Shown here piece after piece: positions 25,258-32,920 of a stretch of 34,266 bases of DNA; the stretch's first letter is position 1; each line of letters opens with the position of its first letter. The notes below the pieces were generated by a model. The model had not been told where the DNA came from and did not search any database. It saw only the letters and a list, made by a program, of their open reading frames with translations. Location of the stretch: the NCBI GenBank assembly GCA_015522055.1, contig WAMZ01000157.1, forward strand, positions 1 to 34,266. Reading direction: 5' to 3'. A program made the translations under genes and the position numbers. This DNA is from Candidatus Geothermarchaeota archaeon (GTDB taxonomy: Archaea; Thermoproteota; Nitrososphaeria; Geothermarchaeales; JDFR-13).

Positions 25258-26061
25258 ATGGCTAAATACTATGTAGCTGGTATAGATGCTGGCTCGACAT
25301 ATACGAAGGCAGCGATAATGGATGACGAGAATAACTTGATTGGGACAGCTATTACAATGACTGGTGTCAGGATAAATGAGGCTGCCGACAAGGTTTTTGA
25401 GATGGTTTTGAGTAAGACCGGCTTATCACGTGACGATATTAAATTTGTTGTTGGGACAGGCTATGGTAGGTTCAAGATCACATTTGGTGATACCCAAGTT
25501 ACTGAGATCAGTTGCCATGCGAAGGGGGCCCACTACCTATTCCCTAATACACGCACCGTCTTGGATATGGGTGGACAGGATACCAAGGCGATTAGAATTA
25601 ATGAGAAGGGTGAGGTTATTGATTTCGTCATGAATGATAAGTGTGCAGCTGGCACGGGTAGGTTTATAGAAGGTGCTGCCAAAGCCCTTGGCCTGGAGCT
25701 TAGCCAAGTTGGCCCTATATCATTGACATCCAAGAACCCAACCAAGATTAGTAGTACATGTGCAGTCTTCGCGGAGAGCGAGGTGCTTGAGCAGCTTGCA
25801 TGGGGTCATAGTATAGAGGATATTCTATATGGTGTCCATCTATCCATAGCTAATAGAGCCATCGGGCTGCTAAGGAGGGTTGGGATTGTGCCGGAGATAA
25901 CGTTTACGGGTGGTGTATCCCTAAACGATGGTATGGCTAAGGCCTTGGAGGAGCTGTTGAAGATGAAGGTCAACCGTAGCCCACTCACCATGTACTGTGG
26001 AGCTATAGGCGCAGCCCTCTTCGCTAATGAAAAGGTTATGATTAGGCAGAAGGTTGTATAG
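25258..26061 (+). CDS. Activator-type ATPase subunit 1 (BcrA/BcrD/HgdC family)
   Basis: A 267-residue ATPase of the acetate-kinase/Hsp70/actin fold. Phosphate-1 motif GIDAGSTYTK (about 8-17), GTGYGR, phosphate-2 DMGGQDTK (about 103-110), and the two cysteines that ligate the [4Fe-4S] cluster shared between two activator subunits, Cys129 (MNDKCAAGTGRF) and Cys168 (SSTCAVFAESE), at practically the positions of HgdC Cys127/Cys166. It hydrolyses ATP to push an electron from ferredoxin to the catalytic subunits. This copy keeps all canonical nucleotide-binding residues. It lies directly after the BcrB-like gene, before a second, diverged copy. Confidence 0.88.
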   Translation: MAKYYVAGIDAGSTYTKAAIMDDENNLIGTAITMTGVRINEAADKVFEMVLSKTGLSRDDIKFVVGTGYGRFKITFGDTQVTEISCHAKGAHYLFPNTRTVLDMGGQDTKAIRINEKGEVIDFVMNDKCAAGTGRFIEGAAKALGLELSQVGPISLTSKNPTKISSTCAVFAESEVLEQLAWGHSIEDILYGVHLSIANRAIGLLRRVGIVPEITFTGGVSLNDGMAKALEELLKMKVNRSPLTMYCGAIGAALFANEKVMIRQKVV

Positions 26062-26078
26062 CATGGGGTGGTTCTGAA

Positions 26079-26879
26079 ATGGTTTATACTGTGGGGATAG
26101 ATGTTGGGACTAGGAATACTAAAGTAGCGATTATGGAGGATGGTTCCCAGATAGTGTATCTAGGTTTTAGGAAGACTGGATACGACTTTAACAAGGCTGC
26201 TAGGGAGGTGTTTAGGGAGGCGTTGGATTCGACAGGATTAAGGGAGGATGATGTAGATTATATTGTGGCTACTGGTTTCGGTAGATATAGAGTAGATTTT
26301 AGGGATATTAATGTGACCGATATTACTTCTGCGGCTAGGGGGGCGCATTTCCTATATCCCAATACAAAGACCGTACTGGATATAGGGGCTGGTAACACAC
26401 GTGTTAGTAAGATTGATGATAGAGGTAAGGTGGTCAAGTTTGCGTCTACAGAGAAGTGTGCAGCTGGTGGTGGAGGTTTCCTAGAGAAGATAGCATACTA
26501 TACTGGTTTCAAGATTGATGAGATTGGGAGGGTGGCTATTAAGTCTCAGAATCCTGTGGAGATCTCGACTGTATGTAGTGTTTTGGCGGAGTCCGAGGTT
26601 ATAAACTTGATTACTCAGGATGTCCCGATGGAGGATGTACTTATGGGTGCCCATCTATCTGTGGTTGGTAGGGTTATATTGACTGTTAGGAGGGTTGGTG
26701 TGGAGCCTGAGCTGACCTTGACGGGAGGCCTCGTGCTCAACCCAGCGGTTGTTAGGGCATTGAAGACTAAGCTTGGTGTCGATGTAAATGCATCTAGTGA
26801 TCTGTATTACGCTGGGGCTATAGGGGCGGCTAGGCTTGGATATATTAGGCTTGTTAAGAAGGGGCTGGTGAGGGTCTGA
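26079..26879 (+). CDS. Activator-type ATPase subunit 2 (BcrA/BcrD/HgdC family), diverged
   Basis: A 266-residue paralogue of the preceding gene. It retains the GIDVGTRNTK loop and both cluster cysteines, Cys127 (STEKCAAGGGGF) and Cys166 (STVCSVLAESE). It differs at phosphate-2: DIGAGNTRVS instead of DMGGQDTKAI, so the usual Gln-Asp pair is missing, and AGTGRF has become AGGGGF. Such asymmetry is expected for the heterodimeric ATPase of class I benzoyl-CoA reductases (BcrA with BcrD, BzdP with BzdQ) rather than for the homodimeric activators of hydroxyacyl-CoA dehydratases. The gene is 17 bases after its partner and overlaps the next gene by one base. Confidence 0.86.
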   Translation: MVYTVGIDVGTRNTKVAIMEDGSQIVYLGFRKTGYDFNKAAREVFREALDSTGLREDDVDYIVATGFGRYRVDFRDINVTDITSAARGAHFLYPNTKTVLDIGAGNTRVSKIDDRGKVVKFASTEKCAAGGGGFLEKIAYYTGFKIDEIGRVAIKSQNPVEISTVCSVLAESEVINLITQDVPMEDVLMGAHLSVVGRVILTVRRVGVEPELTLTGGLVLNPAVVRALKTKLGVDVNASSDLYYAGAIGAARLGYIRLVKKGLVRV

Positions 26880-28042
26880 TGAGCCAGGTGGCCGCGCCAA
26901 CTACATTAGATATATTTAGGCAGTGGTATGAGGATTCATTTACAGACTTCAAGCTGGTTAGGGAGTGGAAGGATGTTAATGCATGGCACGCGCTGGGATA
27001 TTTTCCAGTATATTTCCCTGTCGAGTTGGCCGAGGCATTCGATACACTACCCGTTGCGCTCTATGGGGCTGAGGGGAGGATAAATCTAGATATAGCGATT
27101 GCACATACCCAATCATTTGTATGCACCATATGCAAAAGTGTATTCCAGCTTGGGGCGGAGAAGAGGCTAGACGCCTTCGATATACTTGTGTTCTCAAATA
27201 TTTGTGATGTGGCGCGCAACCTATCTGGGATAGTTAAGAGGAACCTCCCCGACAAGACGATAGTATATCTACATTACCCGATACATAATGACACTGAGTT
27301 GGCGGTTTCATACCTAGTCGATGAATATAGGAGACTTGTAAATATCTTGGAGGAAACTACGGGTATCAAGTATGATGAGGAGAGGCTTAGGGAGGCTATT
27401 AGGCTCCATAATGAGAAGAGGAGGCTGATTAAGATATTGATTGACCTCAGGAGGGAGAAGCCTTGGCTTGTGCCATTCACAGAATATTATATCGTGACGA
27501 AGGCCGCCTCGATTATGCCTGTTGATAAGTATAATAAGCTCCTGGAGAGATATATCGGTGAAGTTGTGAAGAGGGATGTGAGGCCTGCAGATAGGCTAAG
27601 GATCCTGGTGAAGGGTAATTTCTGTGAGCAGCCGCCTCTAATGTTTATGAAGACTATTGAGGATGCCGGTGCATATATAATTGAGGATGAGAGCCTGATA
27701 GGCCAATACTGGATAGGTGAGGTGTCTATAGAGGGTGACCCGTTGCTTGAGCTTGCGAAGGCCTATGTATCCAATGATGTGCCGCTGACAGTTAGGTATC
27801 ACCCCTCCTTGGATAAGCAGGAGTTTATTAAGCGTGAGATTAAGGAGAAGAATGCTGAGGGCGTTCTATTCCTATCGCCTAAGTTCTGTGAGCCAAGCCT
27901 ATATGACTATATCATATATAAGAAGGCATTGGATGAGATACACTTCCCATATCTACATCTAGAGTATGAGGAGACCACATCGAGCTTCGAGCACCTTAGG
28001 ACGATGGTGGAGACCTTCGTAGAGTCGATTATGTTCGACTAG
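26879..28042 (+). CDS. Benzoyl-CoA reductase-like subunit C (BcrC/BzdN/BadD type)
   Basis: A 387-residue catalytic subunit, close to the usual BcrC length. The pattern is of the BcrC branch: HALGYFPVYFPVELAEA near the N-terminus, QSFVCTICKSVFQLG (Cys82, Cys85), FSNICDVARNLSGIVKRNLP (Cys109), then FCEQPP (Cys249) and LSPKFCEPSLYDY (Cys337), then HLEYEE. Cysteines 82/85, 109 and 337 are candidate [4Fe-4S] ligands. It closes the operon BcrB-like, ATPase, ATPase, BcrC-like. With two different catalytic and two different ATPase subunits, all parts of an ATP-dependent class I benzoyl-CoA reductase are present. No dedicated ferredoxin gene is found next to it. Confidence 0.83.
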   Translation: MSQVAAPTTLDIFRQWYEDSFTDFKLVREWKDVNAWHALGYFPVYFPVELAEAFDTLPVALYGAEGRINLDIAIAHTQSFVCTICKSVFQLGAEKRLDAFDILVFSNICDVARNLSGIVKRNLPDKTIVYLHYPIHNDTELAVSYLVDEYRRLVNILEETTGIKYDEERLREAIRLHNEKRRLIKILIDLRREKPWLVPFTEYYIVTKAASIMPVDKYNKLLERYIGEVVKRDVRPADRLRILVKGNFCEQPPLMFMKTIEDAGAYIIEDESLIGQYWIGEVSIEGDPLLELAKAYVSNDVPLTVRYHPSLDKQEFIKREIKEKNAEGVLFLSPKFCEPSLYDYIIYKKALDEIHFPYLHLEYEETTSSFEHLRTMVETFVESIMFD

Positions 28043-28124
28043 TAAAGCCCCACTATTTATTACTCTATATATATCTTTTACATAGTTAATTCTATAATAT
28101 TCCGATTAAATATATAATTTAGAC

Positions 28125-28138
28125 CCTAAATATATTAA
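28125..28138 (+). promoter_or_regulatory. Candidate promoter of the PaaK-like gene
   Basis: cctaaatatattaa is centred about 37 bases before ATG 28169; the leader includes the GGTGG Shine-Dalgarno. Another TATA-like box (attaaatatataat, about 28105-28118) lies just upstream. The 126-base gap also holds a T-rich stretch (about 28073-28080) that may end the reductase transcript. Confidence 0.35.
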
Positions 28139-28168
28139 TTATAGTGTTTCTTCATATGCGGTGGTTCC

Positions 28169-29503
28169 ATGAAGGTTGAGAGCTGGATATTTCAACCGGA
28201 GTATGAGTGTATGAAGCGGGATAAGCTGATGGAGCTCCAGGAGGAGAGGCTTAGGAAGCTCGTTGAGTACTGCTATAGAAACTCTCCATTCTATAGGAAG
28301 AGGTTTAAGGAGGCTGGTATAACGCCGGATGACATCAAGAGTTTGGATGACCTCAGTAAGATTCCATTTACCACCAAGGATGATATGAGGGATGCCTATC
28401 CCTATGGGATGTTGGCGACGGGTATCGATAAGGTGTTGGAGATCCATGCGAGTTCAGGGACTACTGGGAAGCCTACGACGACGTTTTATTCGCAGCATGA
28501 TCTAGATGTATGGAGTGAGGTGATGGCGAGGATATATGCGGCGGCAGGTACTAGGGAAGGTGATATTATACATAATGCATACGGATATGGCCTATTTACT
28601 GGTGGCCTGGGATTCCACTATGGAGCCCTGAAGATAGGGGCGGCCGTCGTCCCGGTCTCGTCGGGTGGGACTGAGAGGCAGTTAACCTTGGCTAAGGAGC
28701 TGGGTACAACGGTCCTATGTTGTACACCTACATATGCCATGTACCTTGCTGAGTATGCCAGGACTAAATTGGGGTGGGACCCTGCCAAGGAACTCAAGTG
28801 GAAGAGTGGTATATTTGGTGCCGAGCCTTGGAGCGAGAAGCTTAGGCAGAAGATCGAGGAGCAACTTGGGCTCGAGGCATTCGACATATATGGCTTGTCG
28901 GAGATAATCGGCCCAGGTGTCTCTGTTGAGTGTGGCGAGCATAATGGCCTCCATATATTCGAGGATCATTTCCTAGTTGAGGTTGTGGATCCTGCTACTG
29001 GTGAGCCTGTCGAGGAGGGTGAGACTGGTGAGCTTGTGCTTACGACATTGACTAAGGAGGCTATGCCTCTACTTAGATATAGGACAGGCGACCTTACAAC
29101 TTGGACTACCGAGGAGTGTAGCTGTGGTAGGACCATCGGTAGGATGGGTAGGATCCTCGGTAGGGCTGATGATATGGTTAAGGTTAGGGGTGTCAAGTTC
29201 TGGCCGAAGGCTTTGGAGGAGGCAATCCTAAGTGTTGATGGTGCATCTGGCAATTTCATCGCCAAGATAGAGAGGCCGAAGATTATGGATGTCTTGACTA
29301 TCGAGATCGAGCCTGATCCAGAGGTCTATGAGATGGTGGGGGGCGACCTCAGTAAGCTTGAGCCGCTGAAGAAGAAGATTATCGATAAGGTTAGGAACGC
29401 CATTGGAGTGACTCCGAATGTGGTTCTAAAGCCCGTTGGTAGTGTCCAGAGATTCACTGGTAAGGCTAAGAGGGTAGTCGATCTTAGGAAGCTTGGTGAC
29501 TAA
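28169..29503 (+). CDS. Phenylacetate-CoA ligase family (PaaK-like) aryl-CoA ligase
   Basis: A 444-residue adenylate-forming enzyme of PaaK size and type. P-loop-like motif HASSGTTGKP (about 93-102), the adenylation motifs GAEPWSE (about 217) and DIYGLSE (about 239-245), RYRTGDLT (about 303-310), GRADDMVKVRGVKFWP (about 331-346) and the C-terminal GKAKRVVDLR with the likely catalytic Lys. Cys255, Cys317 and Cys319 (CxCGR) could bind a metal. It activates an aromatic carboxylic acid to its CoA thioester at the cost of ATP going to AMP. Position after the reductase operon makes it the likely pathway entry enzyme. Phenylacetate versus benzoate or a hydroxylated relative cannot be resolved from the sequence. 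Confidence 0.87.
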   Translation: MKVESWIFQPEYECMKRDKLMELQEERLRKLVEYCYRNSPFYRKRFKEAGITPDDIKSLDDLSKIPFTTKDDMRDAYPYGMLATGIDKVLEIHASSGTTGKPTTTFYSQHDLDVWSEVMARIYAAAGTREGDIIHNAYGYGLFTGGLGFHYGALKIGAAVVPVSSGGTERQLTLAKELGTTVLCCTPTYAMYLAEYARTKLGWDPAKELKWKSGIFGAEPWSEKLRQKIEEQLGLEAFDIYGLSEIIGPGVSVECGEHNGLHIFEDHFLVEVVDPATGEPVEEGETGELVLTTLTKEAMPLLRYRTGDLTTWTTEECSCGRTIGRMGRILGRADDMVKVRGVKFWPKALEEAILSVDGASGNFIAKIERPKIMDVLTIEIEPDPEVYEMVGGDLSKLEPLKKKIIDKVRNAIGVTPNVVLKPVGSVQRFTGKAKRVVDLRKLGD

Positions 29504-29516
29504 TCGAGTTTATAAC

Positions 29517-29529
29517 TTTTTTATTTTTT
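29517..29529 (+). terminator. T-tract between the PaaK-like and livG-like genes
   Basis: ttttttatttttt is the strongest T-run in the window, 14 bases after the ligase stop. It fits an archaeal intrinsic terminator. A TATA-like gtttataact just before it (about 29508-29517) could start a near-leaderless livG transcript in the same 39-base gap. Confidence 0.5.
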
Positions 29530-29542
29530 AGGTGTATAATCG

Positions 29543-30217
29543 ATGCTGAGGGTGGAGAAGCTTACGAAGAAGTTCGGGGAGCTAGTTGCATTGAATAATG
29601 TTGATCTAGAGGTTAGGGAGGGTGAGTGTAGGGGGATAATCGGGCCCAATGGAGCCGGTAAGACTACCTTATTTAATGTTATATCTGGCTTTATGAAGCC
29701 TACATCTGGCCGGGTCTTCTTCAATGGTATGGATGTGACTGGTTTCAAGCCTTATAGGCTTGTCTCTATGGGGATGGTTAGGACTTTCCAGATCGTTAGG
29801 GTGTTTAAGAACCTAACTGTATATCAGAATTTTCAGGTGGTGCTTGACGATCCTGATGAGCTTGTTAAAGAGATGGGGCTGTGGGAGAAGAGGGATTATA
29901 AGGCTATAGACCTCCCGTTTGGGGAGTTGAGGAGGCTAAGTATAGGGCTGGCCCTTGCTATGAATCCTAGGCTGCTTCTGTTGGATGAGCCTTTCTCTGG
30001 CCTCAGCCCCAAGGAGTCTATGGAGCTAGTCAATGTTATAAAGGGGTTGCATGAGAGGGGGGTTACACTCGTTGTTATCGAGCATAAGCTTAAGGAGCTC
30101 TTTACGTTGGCTGATAAGGTTACGGTCTTGAGTAGTGGTAGGGTTATATTTGAGGGGACCCCTGAGGAGGTTGTGAATGACTCTAGGGTCATTGAAGCTT
30201 ATTTGGGTACTGGTTGA
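29543..30217 (+). CDS. ABC transporter ATPase, LivG-like
   Basis: A 224-residue ATPase of the branched-chain amino acid (HAAT) importer family, shorter than the usual 250-260. Walker A GPNGAGKT (about 34-41), Q-loop RTFQIVRVFKNLTVYQN typical of LivG, a diverged signature LPFGELRRLSIGLAL in place of LSYGxQRR, Walker B RLLLLDEP (about 143-150) and switch His in IEHKLK. The missing length comes from the helical subdomain between the Q-loop and the signature. It is followed by livF and converges on the livM-livH-livK operon on the other strand, the probable membrane and binding partners. Confidence 0.86.
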   Translation: MLRVEKLTKKFGELVALNNVDLEVREGECRGIIGPNGAGKTTLFNVISGFMKPTSGRVFFNGMDVTGFKPYRLVSMGMVRTFQIVRVFKNLTVYQNFQVVLDDPDELVKEMGLWEKRDYKAIDLPFGELRRLSIGLALAMNPRLLLLDEPFSGLSPKESMELVNVIKGLHERGVTLVVIEHKLKELFTLADKVTVLSSGRVIFEGTPEEVVNDSRVIEAYLGTG

Positions 30218-30238
30218 ATCCGTTTTTGGGGATGGCTA

Positions 30239-30931
30239 ATGAGGGTATTGGATATTGAGGATTTGAAGGCTTATTATGGGAAGGCAATCGTGCTTAGAGG
30301 GATAGATATCTTTATTGATGAGGGTGAGACGGTCGCGATTCTAGGGCCGAATGGGGCTGGTAAAACCACCTTGCTCAAGAGTATATTGGGCCTCGTCTAT
30401 ACAGAGGGCTCTATCTCCTTCTTCGGCCGTGATATAACTAGGCTGAAGACGAGTGAGAGGATTAAGATGGGTATAGCTATATGCCCTGAGGGGAGGCATC
30501 TATTCCCAAATATGACTGTTGAGGACAACCTTATACTAGGCTCTAGGGGTAATGATTATAGGGATAAGTTGGAGTTTGTCTATAGCCTCTTCCCAGAGAT
30601 AGAGCGTAGGCGTAGGAATCTATGTAAGAATTTGAGTGGCGGGGAGCAGCAGATGGTCGCGATTGGGAGGGCGTTGATGGCTGAGCCTAGGCTTCTGTTG
30701 ATGGATGAGCCCTCGATGGGCTTGGCCCCGATTGTTATTAATAGGATTAGGGATGCACTTCTTAGGATTAGGGAGGAGACGAATCTAAATATTTTGATGG
30801 TTGAGCAGAATATCAAGCTCGCATTCGAGGTATCGGATAGGATATATGTGCTTGTTAAGGGAGATATAGTTGGTGAGGGTACTACCGAGTCATTGAGGGG
30901 GTTGGAGAAGCAGTATTTCGAGCAGATATAA
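30239..30931 (+). CDS. ABC transporter ATPase, LivF-like
   Basis: A 230-residue ATPase, the normal LivF size. Walker A GPNGAGKT (about 36-43), the LivF-type segment CPEGRHLFPNMTVEDNL, full signature LSGGEQQMVAIGRALM, Walker B LLLMDEPSMGLAP, and switch His replaced by Gln in MVEQNIK, as is normal for LivF. It pairs with the LivG-like ATPase. The gene ends 7 bases before the convergent livM gene. Confidence 0.88.
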   Translation: MRVLDIEDLKAYYGKAIVLRGIDIFIDEGETVAILGPNGAGKTTLLKSILGLVYTEGSISFFGRDITRLKTSERIKMGIAICPEGRHLFPNMTVEDNLILGSRGNDYRDKLEFVYSLFPEIERRRRNLCKNLSGGEQQMVAIGRALMAEPRLLLMDEPSMGLAPIVINRIRDALLRIREETNLNILMVEQNIKLAFEVSDRIYVLVKGDIVGEGTTESLRGLEKQYFEQI

Positions 30932-30938
30932 ATAAATT

Positions 30939-31955
30939 TTAGGGAGCCGTATATAGTTTCCTCAGCCTCTCATATATTCCGTGGGGCATTGTTATAGCTA
31001 TAACGATTAATAGGATATATAGTATTATGTCGTCGTTGAGTGGGAAGGCTGGCGGTATGTAGGGGACCAAATATACTTTCAGTACCCAGTATTTTAGGAG
31101 GTATATTAGGAAGCCGCCTATCACTGGCCCTACTATACTTCCAAGCCCACCTATAACCACGGCTAGTATTATGAGTAGCATGAGGGGTACGTCGAATAGG
31201 TCGGGTGAGACCGTGATTCTATAGTGGACTAGTAGTGCTCCCGATAGGCCTGCGAAGAAGGAGCTGACACCCATCGCGAAGACCTTATATAGATATATAT
31301 TTATTCCTAGTGCCTCAGCCAGTGTATTGTCCTCCCTGATAGCTATTAGTGTCAGGCCAAGCTTGCTGTTCTTTATCCCATATAGGATTGCGAAGCATAT
31401 GATCATGAATGCTAGGCTCACTATATATTTTCCGAATGTATCCTGTGCTATTGCTTTCCCTAGGCCTACGGAGAATCCCTCCTCACCGCCGAATAGGTCC
31501 TTGAATACATAGGTTGCCTTGATGAATAATAGGGGTAGTATAGCTGTAACTAGGGCGAAGTACCACCCCTTTAGTCTAAGGGTTATCAATCCAATCGCTA
31601 CACCGAATATTGCTGCTACTACTCCTCCTAGGAAGATTGTGAGTGGTATCGGTAGCTCGGGTATATTGGCTAATGGCGATAATATTGTGCCCTCGAATCT
31701 ACTCGGTACATGTAGTAGTGCTGTGACGTATCCGCCTATTCCTATGAATATTGTGTGGCCCAGGTTTACCTCCCCGACGAGGCCTGTTAGGAAGTCCCAG
31801 CTTATTGAGAAGACTATGAATATAAATGTGAGCCCCAGGATATATAGTAGTGTTTCTGGGAGGAATATGGGTATTACGGCCATTACCATTAGGAAGCCTA
31901 TTAGGTATGATAGGTCGCTGCTCTGCATCCTCCAAAACCTCTCTATCCTCTTCAT
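30939..31955 (-). CDS. ABC transporter permease, LivM-like
   Basis: A permease of the HAAT family, 338 residues from ATG 31955, with about nine hydrophobic helices. The LivM hallmarks are GLVGEVNLGHTIFIGIGGYVTALL near the N-terminus, LRLKGWYFALVT, the cytoplasmic loop AIREDNTLAEALGIN and GGLGSIVGPVIGG. The ORF track starts 26 codons earlier, inside livH in another frame. ATG 31955 has GGTGG upstream and overlaps the livH stop as ATGA, so I use it. It is the last gene of the minus-strand livK-livH-livM unit. Confidence 0.88.
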   Translation of the reverse strand: MKRIERFWRMQSSDLSYLIGFLMVMAVIPIFLPETLLYILGLTFIFIVFSISWDFLTGLVGEVNLGHTIFIGIGGYVTALLHVPSRFEGTILSPLANIPELPIPLTIFLGGVVAAIFGVAIGLITLRLKGWYFALVTAILPLLFIKATYVFKDLFGGEEGFSVGLGKAIAQDTFGKYIVSLAFMIICFAILYGIKNSKLGLTLIAIREDNTLAEALGINIYLYKVFAMGVSSFFAGLSGALLVHYRITVSPDLFDVPLMLLIILAVVIGGLGSIVGPVIGGFLIYLLKYWVLKVYLVPYIPPAFPLNDDIILYILLIVIAITMPHGIYERLRKLYTAP

Positions 31956-32818
31956 TCTTCCACCCCGTAGAGGCCTGTGGGCTTTATTATTAGTATTACT
32001 ATGATTATGGCTAATGCTATGAACTCTGACCACCTAGCTCCTAGTAGAGTAGTGGTGCCTATGTATATGAATCCAATTATGAATGATGATATTATGCTTC
32101 CCTTTACGCTCCCCAAGCCTCCGAGTATGACTATAGCGAATGCGAGTATTAGTGAGTTGAGGATCTGGAAGGGGTTTGCGGCATACATTTGTGAGTAGAG
32201 TGTCCCACTCAATGCCGCTAAGATAGCGGATATAAATATGGTTACCGCGAATATCTTGTTAACATCTATCCCTATTAGGATCGCCCCCTCGGCGTCCTGA
32301 CTCGCCGCATTTATCTCCTTACCCAGCCTAGTACGCTCTATGAATAGCCATAATGCACCGATGGTTGCGATTGAGATGAGTAGTATCACTAGCCTAAGGA
32401 TAGGTATCGTTACACCAGCTATGCTTAGGGTCCCGCTTATCATCCTCGGATATGATAAGCCAAACTCTCCATAGGTTAGTAGTATCACCTGCTCTATTAT
32501 GAGTGCCAGGGCTAGGGTGACTATTATTGTCATGACCTCATTCTTGATGACTGGATATATAATTATGTAGTATGCAATGAGCGAGAATAGACCTACGGCT
32601 AAAATACTTAATATAGTTGATGTTATTGGGTCGAGGTTCAGCTGCTGCATTATAAATATGCCTATGTAGGCGCCCATCATGAAGAATGCTCCGTGAGAGA
32701 AGTTTAGGATCCTTGATACACCGAATATCAGGGTGAACCCAGATGATATGAGGGCTAGGACGCCTCCGAAGGTCGCACCATATAATAATATAGTTAATAT
32801 GGTGTTTACATCGACCAT
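31952..32818 (-). CDS. ABC transporter permease, LivH-like
   Basis: A 288-residue permease with about eight helices. LivH features are ILLYGATFGGVLALISSGFTLIFGVSRILNFSHG at the start, the EAA-like loop TRLGKEINAASQDAEGAILIGIDVNK and ILGGLGSVKGSIISSF near the end. It forms the translocation path with LivM. It lies 102 bases downstream of the binding-protein gene and is translationally coupled to livM. Confidence 0.9.
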   Translation of the reverse strand: MVDVNTILTILLYGATFGGVLALISSGFTLIFGVSRILNFSHGAFFMMGAYIGIFIMQQLNLDPITSTILSILAVGLFSLIAYYIIIYPVIKNEVMTIIVTLALALIIEQVILLTYGEFGLSYPRMISGTLSIAGVTIPILRLVILLISIATIGALWLFIERTRLGKEINAASQDAEGAILIGIDVNKIFAVTIFISAILAALSGTLYSQMYAANPFQILNSLILAFAIVILGGLGSVKGSIISSFIIGFIYIGTTTLLGARWSEFIALAIIIVILIIKPTGLYGVEE

Positions 32819-32888
32819 CTATATCCCCAACACTATCTTGATTCGGCTTTCCAGAATAAATTATCCATAATATATCGATATAATGTAT

Positions 32889-32897
32889 AATAAAAAG
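32889..32897 (-). terminator. T-tract after the binding-protein gene
   Basis: The minus strand reads CTTTTTATT shortly after the livK-like stop. With AT-rich promoter-like DNA behind it (about 32850-32885), it would allow high expression of the binding protein relative to the permeases, as often seen in ABC importers. Confidence 0.35.
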
Positions 32898-32920
32898 TTG
32901 GTTGTGACGAGCTTATATGC

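Noticed and set aside
20557-28042. Reading the CoA-transferase pair plus dehydratase-like genes as a gctAB-hgdABC glutamate fermentation cluster
   Set aside because: There are two different activator ATPases instead of one, the 387-aa subunit follows the BcrC pattern, and the B subunit of the transferase pair lacks the catalytic ExG Glu. The fermentation reading is possible only as a fallback.
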